A DNA stretch of 64,000 nt, taken from contig NZ_AUBF01000008.1 of assembly GCF_000429105.1 (NCBI RefSeq), positions 112,393 to 176,392 on the forward strand. Direction: 5' to 3'. The notes under the pieces were generated by a model that did not search any database, was not told the DNA's origin, and saw only the letters and a list, made by a program, of their open reading frames with translations. A program made the position numbers and the translations under genes. Every line of letters begins with the position of its first letter. The first letter of the stretch is position 1. Origin of the DNA: Schaalia suimastitidis DSM 15538 (GTDB lineage: Bacteria; Actinomycetota; Actinomycetes; Actinomycetales; Actinomycetaceae). Of the stretch, positions 8,815-16,830 are shown one piece after another.

Positions 8815-9746
8815 GTGCGACACACACTGCCAATGCTGTGCAACCTTTCGATCTTTTCGCCGTTACACTGACCGCCATTGAGGACCTCACGCCACACATT
8901 CGCCGCTTAACCTTTTCAGGCAAAGACCTTGAACACTGGGCGGACCCTGGGTGGGATCAGCGTATTAAACTTGTTTTTCCTGCGCGCTGCGGCGGCTACG
9001 CCTATCTGCCACACGGACCTTCCTGGTATGCCGACTATCTTGCCTTGCCTGAAGATCAACGCTGCCCGATCCGAACCTATACGACTCGCAGTGTCACCAT
9101 TGACCAAGCCAGCGGTATGCGTCACGTTCAGATCGATGCGGTCCGCCATAGCCCTTGCGGGCCCGCCGCACAGTGGATTGAGGCAGCTCAGATTGGTGAC
9201 GCGTTGATGCTGCTCGGGCCAGACAGCCGTTACCATGGCGACCCTGGAGGCGTCGATTTTGTGCCTCCACAGCATACGGGCGCTTACCTTCTGGGCGGTG
9301 ACGAAACCGCGGCTCCTGCCATCGCGCGTATCCTTGAGGATCTGCCTGAGTCGGCTCGCGGTATTGTGGTTGTGGAGATGCCAACGCAGGCCGATATGGC
9401 GTACCTTCCTTCCCACCCTGGTTTTGATGTGCGCGTGGTGGCTCGTGATGGCGGCGAACACGGGCAGCTTCTTGTCTCGGAAGTGGTTCGTGCTGCGCAG
9501 GAATTGTGTCCGACGGGGGTGCCACAGGACGTGGAAGAAATCAATGTTGACGAGGAACTGCTCTGGGAGGTACCTCGGCACGCGAAAGGTGGGGCGGCAC
9601 TGCGTTCTGCGCCTCTTTACGCATGGCTTGCTGGCGAAGCCTCTGCGGTAAAGGCGATGCGTCGTCATTTGGTGGCGCAGCGTGGTCTTGATCGGCGCGC
9701 GGTCGCTTTTATGGGCTACTGGCGTCGCGGGCGCGCTGAAAGTTAG
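8811..9746 (+). CDS. Siderophore-interacting protein (flavin-dependent ferric reductase)
   Basis: 311 residues. The N-terminal half has the FAD-binding barrel of the SIP family with R-T-Y-T-T-R (about residue 85) and SPCGPAAQWIEAAQIGD (about 120), and the C-terminal half the NAD(P)H-binding fold with YLLGGDETAAPAIARIL (about 160). These enzymes (ViuB/YqjH-like) release iron from the imported chelate by reduction in the cytoplasm. ATGA overlap places it in the uptake operon. An insert of about 25 acidic residues (near 240-262) sits before the last conserved block ending FMGYWRRGRAE. Confidence 0.9.
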   Translation: MSATHTANAVQPFDLFAVTLTAIEDLTPHIRRLTFSGKDLEHWADPGWDQRIKLVFPARCGGYAYLPHGPSWYADYLALPEDQRCPIRTYTTRSVTIDQASGMRHVQIDAVRHSPCGPAAQWIEAAQIGDALMLLGPDSRYHGDPGGVDFVPPQHTGAYLLGGDETAAPAIARILEDLPESARGIVVVEMPTQADMAYLPSHPGFDVRVVARDGGEHGQLLVSEVVRAAQELCPTGVPQDVEEINVDEELLWEVPRHAKGGAALRSAPLYAWLAGEASAVKAMRRHLVAQRGLDRRAVAFMGYWRRGRAES

Positions 9747-9770
9747 CTTCACGCCCTAGGATTGGTGGTT

Positions 9771-10535
9771 ATGGCGTCGTCATTACGAGCACACGGCTGG
9801 GTCCCTGATCAGCATGGGGCGTGGCCGATGGCGCTGTTACCAATCCTTTTTGGGATTGCCGAGGCGGGCCTGGGTGCGTGGCATCTTGTACTGCTGGTGG
9901 CGTGGCTGAGTGCTTTTGCCTTTTTTCATGCCTTCGAATTGTGGGCAAAAACCGCGCCGCGACGCCGTCATCGTATCCGTGCCGCACTGGTCACGTGGGG
10001 CATTTTGACGTTCCTTTCTGGTGTTCCGTTGCTGTTGTGGCGCCCAAGTCTTTGGGCGTGGGCACCGTTATTTGCTCCGCTTTTAGCGGTTGCCGGATGG
10101 GGTATTTGGCGTCGGCACAGCCGTGCCCTGTCCGTGCGCGTGACCACTATTCTTGCCTCGTGTTTGATGACGCCGGTGGCCTATGGTAGCGGCTACGGCA
10201 CGCGTGAGACATGGCTGATAGCTGCTTTTCTTTGCGCGTATTTTTTGGGCACCGTCCCCTACGTGCGTTCCCTCATACGTGGTCGTCGTGATATTCGTTG
10301 GGTATATGCAGCCGTCATCTGGCACGTGGTAGTGACTGTGGCGATGACGATGGCATGGAGTCTGGGCCAGGTACATTGGAGCGCACCGGCCGTGTGGCTA
10401 CTTCTGTCTGGGCGTTCGTTGGTCGTGCCGCTGTATCAAAAGCGGCGCGAGGTACCGCTCCGCCCAGCGGTGATCGGCATTATTGAATTGGTGGCCTGCG
10501 CGTTAGTGAGTGTTGCTGCAGCGCAGATCGCATAG
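9771..10535 (+). CDS. YwiC-like membrane protein
   Basis: About 254 residues with seven or eight hydrophobic segments. The N-terminus W-V-P-D-Q-H-G-A-W-P-M is the diagnostic start of the YwiC-like family, whose function is unknown; it loosely resembles prenyltransferase-like membrane proteins. It starts 24 bases after the siderophore-interacting gene, so it may be the last gene of the iron operon. ATG 9771 follows TAGGA at 9757-9761; a TTG at 9762 in frame is less likely. Confidence 0.8.
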   Translation: MASSLRAHGWVPDQHGAWPMALLPILFGIAEAGLGAWHLVLLVAWLSAFAFFHAFELWAKTAPRRRHRIRAALVTWGILTFLSGVPLLLWRPSLWAWAPLFAPLLAVAGWGIWRRHSRALSVRVTTILASCLMTPVAYGSGYGTRETWLIAAFLCAYFLGTVPYVRSLIRGRRDIRWVYAAVIWHVVVTVAMTMAWSLGQVHWSAPAVWLLLSGRSLVVPLYQKRREVPLRPAVIGIIELVACALVSVAAAQIA

Positions 10536-10625
10536 GGCGCATGTCGCTACGAGGCAGTGTCCGCATGGGACGTTACGTGCCCTGCGCCGCTTGTGCCTTA
10601 CCCGAGGCACCACTAAGCCCGCCGT

Positions 10626-11708
10626 TTAGCGATGCCTACGTGGCTGTGTGCTGCGGCGAAGCTCTAGATAGCACTGCACCAGTGTCAGCAGTCGATCATT
10701 GTGTTCAGCAGAACCAACGGTGACCCGTACACCTTCTGGGAATGGGCGAATAATGAGGCCTTCAGCGGCACAGGAGTCCACGAAATCACGCCCAAATGTG
10801 GGCAGCCAGTAAAAATTAGCTTGTGTTTCAGGTAGCAAGACATCCATGTCGTGCAGGCGGGTAACAATTCGTTCTCGTTCGGCAACAACCTCAGCTACGG
10901 CGGCACACATATACGCCTGGTCATTGAGTGCCGCGAGCGCGCCCGCCTGCGCTGGACCAGAAACACCGAAGGGGACCGATAGGGCCTGCATTGCGCCTAT
11001 GAGGTCAGCATGTCCCATGCCGTAGCCGACGCGCAGCCCTGCGAGTGCATAGGCCTTGGAGAAGGTACGCATCACCATGATATTGGGGTGTGTAGCAATC
11101 AGTGGCACTGCTGTTGTCACCTCAGGGGCGGTGGCGAACTCCATGTATGCTTCGTCGACGATTAGCAGCACGTGGTCGGGTAGGCGCGCAGCCACGTCAG
11201 CTACCTGCGTGTAGGTCAGGGCCACACCGGTGGGGTTATTTGGGGTGCATAGGATCAAGGCTGCTGTTGCCTCGTTAACCGCAGCCAGCATGGCGTCAAG
11301 ATCGTGGCTGCCGTCAGGGCGTAGGGCAATGGGCACAGGTGTGGCATGCGAGGTTGGCACTGCAATGGGGTAGGATTCGAAGCTGCGCCATGGGAAGATC
11401 ACTTCCGCACCTGGTTGGCACACAGCCGAAAGTGCCGCCAAGAGTACGGCCGAGGACCCTGTGCCGACACATATTTGCTCAACGTCAAGGCGATAGTGCG
11501 TGGCGATGGCGTCACGCAGTTGGTGGGCGGCCATATCAGGGTATCGGTGTGCCGAGGCGATGGCTGCGCTGGCGGCCTCAATGGCGGAGGGCGAAGGTCG
11601 TGAGGGCATCTCGTTGGAGGAGAGTTTTGCTGCGCCAGGCACAGCGCGGCCTGGCACGTAGCGAGGGATTGTCAAAGCTTCAGGGCGCAGTCGGACAGGT
11701 AGGGTCAT
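10626..11708 (-). CDS. hisC: Histidinol-phosphate/aromatic aminotransferase
   Basis: 360-residue fold-type I PLP aminotransferase. Landmarks: N-terminal LSSNEMP (substrate lid), CTPNNPTG (about 154-161), VDEAYMEF (184-191), PLP-binding K218 in RTFSKAYALAGLR, and R354-region motif R-P-F-P-E-G-V-R-V-T-V-G near the end. Members transaminate imidazole-acetol phosphate or aromatic 2-oxo acids (actinobacterial Pat/HisC2). It is alone, not in a his operon, so the aromatic role is as likely as histidine synthesis. Convergent with the YwiC-like gene. Confidence 0.85.
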   Translation of the reverse strand: MTLPVRLRPEALTIPRYVPGRAVPGAAKLSSNEMPSRPSPSAIEAASAAIASAHRYPDMAAHQLRDAIATHYRLDVEQICVGTGSSAVLLAALSAVCQPGAEVIFPWRSFESYPIAVPTSHATPVPIALRPDGSHDLDAMLAAVNEATAALILCTPNNPTGVALTYTQVADVAARLPDHVLLIVDEAYMEFATAPEVTTAVPLIATHPNIMVMRTFSKAYALAGLRVGYGMGHADLIGAMQALSVPFGVSGPAQAGALAALNDQAYMCAAVAEVVAERERIVTRLHDMDVLLPETQANFYWLPTFGRDFVDSCAAEGLIIRPFPEGVRVTVGSAEHNDRLLTLVQCYLELRRSTQPRRHR

Positions 11709-11891
11709 ATATCTGTCCTACCGTATATTGACTGTATTTTCTTTCTCACCCCAGGGTGTGGACACGGTGAAGCTGGTGGATGCGATGGTGCCGATGAGCG
11801 CAGCGAGCAAGTGAATGCAAGACAGTCCGCACGTGCAGCAGACCGCGTCGTAAGACGAGCGCAGCGGGAGCATGGATGCGAGACTTGTGGC

Positions 11892-12275
11892 ATGAGATTT
11901 GTGATTCGTTTACTTGGCACCATGCTCGGCATTTGGGTAACCACCCTGCTGGTTTCTGGTATCTACATTTCTGAAGGTACCTCGCTTACTGAACGCTTGT
12001 TGATTTTGGCTGGTGTGGCATTAGTTCTCACCTTGGTGAACAGTCTGGTTCGTCCCGTGTTGACGGTGGTGGCTTTTCCGCTGTACCTCATCACCTTTGG
12101 CTTATTTGCCTTGGTCACGAACGCAGTGGTCTACATGATCACTGGGTGGGCAGCTACGTCCCTTGGTTTGCCGTTTATTGTCGGTGGCTTTTGGCCTGCT
12201 CTGCTGGGTGGGACGATTACGGCGATTATTTCCTCCCTCACTGTGGCGATTCTGGGCAAGGAAGACAAGAACTGA
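11892..12275 (+). CDS. Phage-holin-superfamily-IV type 4TM membrane protein
   Basis: About 127 residues and four membrane spans. Starts MRFVIRLLGTMLGIWVTTLL and carries SLVRPVLTVVAFPLYLITFG, the conserved 'N-x-x-x-R-P-x-x' and 'P-L-x-x-x-T-L/F-G' signature of the family called mycobacterial 4TM phage holin. Despite the name, these are chromosomal proteins of unknown function and no phage genes are nearby. The reading frame is open 27 codons upstream, but the ATG at 11892 fits the family start. Confidence 0.8.
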   Translation: MRFVIRLLGTMLGIWVTTLLVSGIYISEGTSLTERLLILAGVALVLTLVNSLVRPVLTVVAFPLYLITFGLFALVTNAVVYMITGWAATSLGLPFIVGGFWPALLGGTITAIISSLTVAILGKEDKN

Positions 12276-12316
12276 CCCCCGGCACATTACCGTGCCACCA
12301 TTGTGCTTACTGCACG

Positions 12317-12406
12317 GCATGTCTTGCCTGCAGAGCACACCTCGCCTGTAGCGCACGTCTTACCTGTATGGCACACCTCGCCTTCAGTGCGCCTCTGCCT
12401 GTTACC
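12317..12406. repeat. 18-bp imperfect tandem repeat, five units
   Basis: Units start at 12317, 12335, 12353, 12371 and 12389 and alternate between GCATGTCTTGCCTGCAGA-like and GCACACCTCGCCTGTAGC-like forms. A weaker sixth unit may precede them. It lies in the short gap between two convergent genes; an open frame through it is only the translation of the repeat. Confidence 0.7.
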
Positions 12407-12433
12407 CCACGTACGCCATGAGGTGCCTGCACG

Positions 12434-13996
12434 CTAGTTACCCCGCTTGGATGTGAAAATATACGAGGTTGTCACCGTGTCTTGGTTCAACGCCAGGTGT
12501 TCTTCGCGGTCGTTGAGCCATTGAGCGACCTCAGGCACGCCCCGCCCACTGTTGACGTCATCCTCCAGTGAACCCATTGCTGCCTCGTAAACAGCAAGGC
12601 TGTGCGCACTTCCCGCACCGTTCACGTGGGGAGCTGCATTCTTCCCGTCAAAATACACGCTGGTCAACCCTGGTTGAGACCCCGCCGAAGCACCGTCGGC
12701 TGCGGGCACCACATCACGCGTATTTTCCAGGTTGAGCATATTCACCCCATGTGCGGGCTGGGCATAAGCTGTTGCACCACCCACACTTAAGGCTGACACC
12801 ACGTTGTACTGCTGGGCAACCTGCGGCGAAGACGCGAGCTGCGCGACCGCCATGCCACCTTGGGAATGGCCAACAAACTCTACCGCCTCTCCTGGTGCAA
12901 TACCCGCCATTTTCATCGCGTGGAGGACAGCGGCACTTTGGTCATTGCTGAGGCCGCCCACCAGTTGCGTATTCGTCAGAATATCTTGCGGGTTGGGTCC
13001 CCCGGGGCTCCACACTTTCGTTCCGGGAATAATGACACTCCACGACGTCCCGTGTCCTGGTGTGTCATGTTTGAGTATTTCGATACGTCCTTCCTCTTTG
13101 GTCCCACCAACTTCACCGACGCGATGAAGGAGATCGGAGGCACTTCTTGGTGTTTCCGTCACGCTGCCGGATAACCGAGTGGCGCCCCCTCTAGGTGCAC
13201 CCACATGAGCACCCTGTCGCACCCACAACGCAGTTGGCACGCCGAAACCCAGTGCCTGCGCTATCGACCCTTTCTTATGCGACGCGGCTGCGTAGCCTGC
13301 CGCAACCCCGACAGATTCAGCGCCTGCAATTGCACCATCCGAGGTCACGTGTTGCACATTCACCTTAGTGCGACCGTCAGGGTCTCCACTCATCGCCGCA
13401 AGTAAGGCTGAAGCGGCAACACCTGCTTTTTGTCCGTTCCACCGTGCACGCTCCTTTGCCGATAGTGTGAAGTCACGGGGCGTAACGGTTGCAAGTGCAG
13501 CGAGAAGCCCAGCGGACATTTGCATACGCACACCGGACAAGTCACTGCTGGCACCGAAACGAAAATATGTAGCATCAAGTGCAGCGAAAAAGCCTGCAGC
13601 GTGGAGGGTAGGCGCCCAAGGTAGACGAAAAGGCATGTGTGTCCGAATCTTGCTGCGCACATAATCCAGCTGCCAGTAAGCAAATACGTCGTTTTCTGCC
13701 GCAGCATATATCAGCGCCGCATAGGTCAATTGCTGTAAGAAAAACTCCAGCTGCTCAACTAGACGCACATAGCTGAGTGCACAGTCCTCTAATTCGGCTT
13801 TCGCGAAGGCCAGCGCTTCGGGCGCTAACGCCCCGTTGGATTGGAGGAGTTCTTGGGCTGCTCGAATACACTCCCAGGCGAAGTAAACATGCTCGTAGCT
13901 GCCACTCAAACGTGTACACGACACGACCAGTGCATCGGTATCAACGTGCGTGTGGGATGAGTACACCACGACATCGTCAGAAAAAGTCATGGTCAT
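12434..13996 (-). CDS. GHSQGG serine hydrolase coupled to a WXG100-like gene
   Basis: 520 residues. About the first 200 are helical and resemble nothing I can name. The C-terminal third is an alpha/beta hydrolase: VIIPGTKVW, then G-H-S378-Q-G-G with the nucleophile elbow, ENTRDVVPAADG (probable acid) and a His near HSLAV (probable base). ATG 13996 overlaps the TGA of the upstream WXG100-like gene (TGATG), although a GTG at 13999 is equally possible. No signal peptide. WXG partners are typical of type VII secretion substrates, so an exported lipase/esterase is a reasonable inference; the enzyme specificity is unknown. It shares its C-terminal domain with the protein encoded at 16827-18260. Confidence 0.75.
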   Translation of the reverse strand: MTMTFSDDVVVYSSHTHVDTDALVVSCTRLSGSYEHVYFAWECIRAAQELLQSNGALAPEALAFAKAELEDCALSYVRLVEQLEFFLQQLTYAALIYAAAENDVFAYWQLDYVRSKIRTHMPFRLPWAPTLHAAGFFAALDATYFRFGASSDLSGVRMQMSAGLLAALATVTPRDFTLSAKERARWNGQKAGVAASALLAAMSGDPDGRTKVNVQHVTSDGAIAGAESVGVAAGYAAASHKKGSIAQALGFGVPTALWVRQGAHVGAPRGGATRLSGSVTETPRSASDLLHRVGEVGGTKEEGRIEILKHDTPGHGTSWSVIIPGTKVWSPGGPNPQDILTNTQLVGGLSNDQSAAVLHAMKMAGIAPGEAVEFVGHSQGGMAVAQLASSPQVAQQYNVVSALSVGGATAYAQPAHGVNMLNLENTRDVVPAADGASAGSQPGLTSVYFDGKNAAPHVNGAGSAHSLAVYEAAMGSLEDDVNSGRGVPEVAQWLNDREEHLALNQDTVTTSYIFTSKRGN

Positions 13997-14280
13997 CACC
14001 CAAGTAGGAGAAGCTGAGTTCGTTCAATTTCTTCCTGCGCCATGGCGTAAAGAAGATGGCAAGCATTACGAGCCTGTTTCGTGTCAGTCCGTACAATGCT
14101 GGCAATTCCTTGCACTTGTGCCAGACGTCCTCGCGCACAATCAGCACTGTGGCCTTCCCAGGAGGGTAATGCCTCGCTGGCGAGGACCGCCTGTGCGTCA
14201 GCGAGCGCATTGGCGGCCTGATCTAGAAGTGCCTGCACACTGGAACATCGGGTTAGTTCAGGGTTGTCATACATCGTCAT
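13996..14280 (-). CDS. WXG100-like small helical protein
   Basis: 94 residues, two predicted helices joined by a turn with W41-E-G43 at the centre, the position of the WXG motif in ESAT-6/CFP-10-type proteins. The C-terminal export signal YxxxD/E is not clearly present (Y-A-M-A-Q-E is off by one). ATG at 14280 follows AAGGGAAGGAT. It is coupled to the serine hydrolase downstream, suggesting a heterodimer or co-secretion. No type VII machinery genes are in the window. Confidence 0.65.
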   Translation of the reverse strand: MTMYDNPELTRCSSVQALLDQAANALADAQAVLASEALPSWEGHSADCARGRLAQVQGIASIVRTDTKQARNACHLLYAMAQEEIERTQLLLLG

Positions 14281-14645
14281 ATCCTTCCCTTTGAGCTTCT
14301 GCGCTCATATAAACACGTGCGGGTCCATGCGTCGCTTCCTTGAGGTTACGGCGATGCTGGTGCCGCACCCACGTGTAGCAAGGCACATTGGGGAAACAGT
14401 GTGTGCGCAATAAAGTGGTGGATAAGGCAGTGATGAGTGGTTTGCCTGTGGAGATGACAGCACAACCACGGCCACTGTGTTGCGCAGCAACACAGGTTCA
14501 AGATGCTTGTGAAAAAGGCACCATGGCAGTACCCGTGTTCACAATAGGCACACTGAAATCCACAGTGCCAGCCAAAGATTCGGCGCCTCGTCCAGAACAA
14601 GGGCACGACCCGTATTGCCCAGTCGGTATCTGCCATGATTAATCC
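14281..14645. other. Intergenic gap, no gene seen
   Basis: 365 bases between the divergent WXG100-like gene and purB. Short open frames on both strands lack ribosome sites and family resemblance. It must hold promoters for both flanks, but I see no clear operator or hairpin. Confidence 0.5.
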
Positions 14646-16100
14646 ATGAGCGCGTCTTCGATATTTTCCCCCCAGTGCGGATACGTGAATCTGTCTCAGG
14701 TTGGCCAAGCCCTCTCCCCTTTGGATGGCCGCTATCGCTCCACGGCTGAGCCGTTAGCCAACTACCTCAGTGAAGGGGCGTTGAACCGGGCACGTGTTCA
14801 CGTCGAAATCGAATGGCTCATCCACCTTCTTGATACCCGTGCTCTTCCAGGCGCACCGAGTCTGACCGACGCTGAACGCAGCTACCTGCGCGCATTACCT
14901 CGTTCATTTGACGCAACACATATTGCGCGCCTGTCGGACATTGAAGCTGTGACCCGCCACGACGTCAAAGCTGTGGAATACCTCATCGGTGAGTACCTCG
15001 CGGCTGCCCCAACGGTTGTGGGAGCCGACACGACACTGCCGACACTGACCGAAGTGGTTCATATTTTCTGCACCTCGGAAGATATCAACAACCTTGCCTA
15101 CGCATTGACCATCAAGGCAGCGGTGGAGCAAGTGTGGCTGCCAGCTGCAAGTGCCCTCCTTGCTCGTATTGCTGAACTGGTGGAATTGGGTGCTGATGTC
15201 CCAATGCTGGCCCACACGCATGGGCAACCCGCCACACCGGTCACCATTGGCAAGGAAATGGCCGTCGTCCACCACCGTTTGTCACGTCAGCTTCGGCGTG
15301 TGGAAGCCACTGACTACCTAGGCAAGATTAACGGTGCAACTGGCACGTGGGCCGCTCACGTCGTATCAGTGCCCACTACGGATTGGCCTGAGTTATCCCG
15401 CCGTTTCGTTGAGGGCCTGGGATTGACGTGGAATCCGCTGACCACGCAGATTGAGTCCCACGACTGGCAGGCAGAACTGTACGCCGATCTGGCGCGCTTT
15501 AACCGCATTGCCCATAACCTTGCGACAGACTGTTGGACCTATATTTCCATGGGGTATTTCCATCAAAACCTTGCGGCACAGGGGTCCACCGGCTCCTCAA
15601 CGATGCCTCATAAGGTCAACCCCATCCGCTTTGAGAATGCCGAAGCCAACCTGGAAGTGTCATGCGCGCTCTTTGATTCTTTGGCAGCAACCCTGGTGAC
15701 ATCGCGCCTTCAACGTGACCTTACTGATTCGACAACGCAACGCAATATTGGTGTGGCCTTGGGCCATTCTCTTCTGGCACTGGATAACCTTCTGCGCGGC
15801 TTGCAAGGGATTGATATCGACGCAACGCGAATGGCTGATGATCTGGATGCGAATTGGGCTGTACTTGGCGAGGCGGTGCAGCAGGCAATGCGTGCTGCTG
15901 CACTTGCGGGGGCACAAGGGATGGCCAATCCCTATGAGCGTTTGAAAGAACTGACCCGCGGTCACGAGGTGGGCCAGGCTCAGATGCGTGACTTTATTTC
16001 CAGTTTGGGACTTCCCGATGACGTTGAAGCGCGCCTTATCGCGCTCACTCCAGCATCATATATCGGGTTGTCCGGCCAAATTGCCCGGTGGGTCCTCTAA
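14646..16100 (+). CDS. purB: Adenylosuccinate lyase, E. coli-type
   Basis: 484 residues. Cleaves SAICAR to AICAR and adenylosuccinate to AMP, releasing fumarate. Clear family blocks: SPLDGRY (24-30), R-H-D-V-K-A-V-E-Y (104-112), C-T-S-E-D-I-N-N (142-149), H-T-H-G-Q-P-A-T-P (190-198), and the fumarase-superfamily signature GSSTMPHKVNP (316-326). It resembles the E. coli PurB subgroup rather than the shorter-N-terminus form of Mycobacterium. No obvious Shine-Dalgarno precedes the ATG, so a leaderless mRNA is possible. The other purine genes in the window (purM, purF) are 28 kb away. Confidence 0.95.
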   Translation: MSASSIFSPQCGYVNLSQVGQALSPLDGRYRSTAEPLANYLSEGALNRARVHVEIEWLIHLLDTRALPGAPSLTDAERSYLRALPRSFDATHIARLSDIEAVTRHDVKAVEYLIGEYLAAAPTVVGADTTLPTLTEVVHIFCTSEDINNLAYALTIKAAVEQVWLPAASALLARIAELVELGADVPMLAHTHGQPATPVTIGKEMAVVHHRLSRQLRRVEATDYLGKINGATGTWAAHVVSVPTTDWPELSRRFVEGLGLTWNPLTTQIESHDWQAELYADLARFNRIAHNLATDCWTYISMGYFHQNLAAQGSTGSSTMPHKVNPIRFENAEANLEVSCALFDSLAATLVTSRLQRDLTDSTTQRNIGVALGHSLLALDNLLRGLQGIDIDATRMADDLDANWAVLGEAVQQAMRAAALAGAQGMANPYERLKELTRGHEVGQAQMRDFISSLGLPDDVEARLIALTPASYIGLSGQIARWVL

Positions 16101-16164
16101 GCCAGTGCTGTCTGGTAGCACCACCTGCGACTCGCCCAGCAGCAAGTATTTACGGCAGCATGTA

Positions 16165-16830
16165 TCACGGGTGCCAGTAGCGATCTGAGGCTGGCGAACC
16201 GTAATGCTCGTATAGTTCAGGTGGCGTTGCGGTCGTAGAACTAAAGCCAAGGGCCGTGGCGTCAGCCAAAGTGAGGATATCGCCTTCAAGGGTGACCGCC
16301 TCGCCATCATGGGCATCAAGTAGCCTCATACGTACTGACACGGGAGCGATCTCGCGGTTATCCCAGGCTGCTTCAATGAGCGTGTCAAGGAGGCGACGAA
16401 GCACAGCATCATCACTGTCGGTCCGCTCACGGCGGCTCACGAAGACATCGATTTCGGCCAGTGCGGGTTTACCAAATCCTTCGTGCATTTCCACATGCGC
16501 TAGACGCACATCCCAGCCAAGAGGTAAAGCAAAGCCACCCAGTATGTGCTCAAGATAGTCACGCATTCGGGTTGAGCGACCTGCACGCCGCGACGATTTC
16601 AGTCCTTTGACGGCAGCCCCCACTCCCACAGCTGCAACTGCAGCACCGGCGATCATGGCGGGACTTGATAGTTGAGGGATGGCTGACGTTCCACGGTCAA
16701 TGCCTGCGCGCGAACCTGTCGAAAGGATCCCACCACCGTCGGCAAGGCCCTTGTTGACCGGTGGGGTGCCTCGTAACGCACGCCGGAGAACGGGAAGGAT
16801 CTTCCCTTGATGTTTGGGGCGCTTATTCAT
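16165..16830 (-). CDS. Hypothetical protein with one membrane segment
   Basis: 221 residues: basic N-terminus, glycine-rich stretch, one alanine/glycine-rich membrane segment (about 58-77), then a soluble domain of about 135 residues containing E-I-D-V-F-V-S-R-R and E-A-A-W-D-N-R. I do not recognise the family. The ATG overlaps the stop of the serine-hydrolase gene upstream (ATGA), so the two are translated together and probably work together. It could be an assembly or anchoring partner of that enzyme. Confidence 0.7.
   Translation of the reverse strand: MNKRPKHQGKILPVLRRALRGTPPVNKGLADGGGILSTGSRAGIDRGTSAIPQLSSPAMIAGAAVAAVGVGAAVKGLKSSRRAGRSTRMRDYLEHILGGFALPLGWDVRLAHVEMHEGFGKPALAEIDVFVSRRERTDSDDAVLRRLLDTLIEAAWDNREIAPVSVRMRLLDAHDGEAVTLEGDILTLADATALGFSSTTATPPELYEHYGSPASDRYWHP

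Noticed and set aside
8916..9752. Long minus-strand frame opposite the siderophore-interacting gene
   Set aside because: Shadow; the plus strand encodes a complete SIP protein overlapping its operon neighbour.
10541..10723. Small plus-strand frame after the YwiC-like gene
   Set aside because: No ribosome site; mostly antisense to the aminotransferase 3' end.
11892..12275. Holin-like gene as a sign of prophage
   Set aside because: The 4TM 'holin superfamily IV' is chromosomal in actinobacteria and no other phage gene is near.
12146..12421. Open frame through the 18-bp repeat region
   Set aside because: Mostly the translated repeat and an out-of-frame shadow of the holin-like gene.
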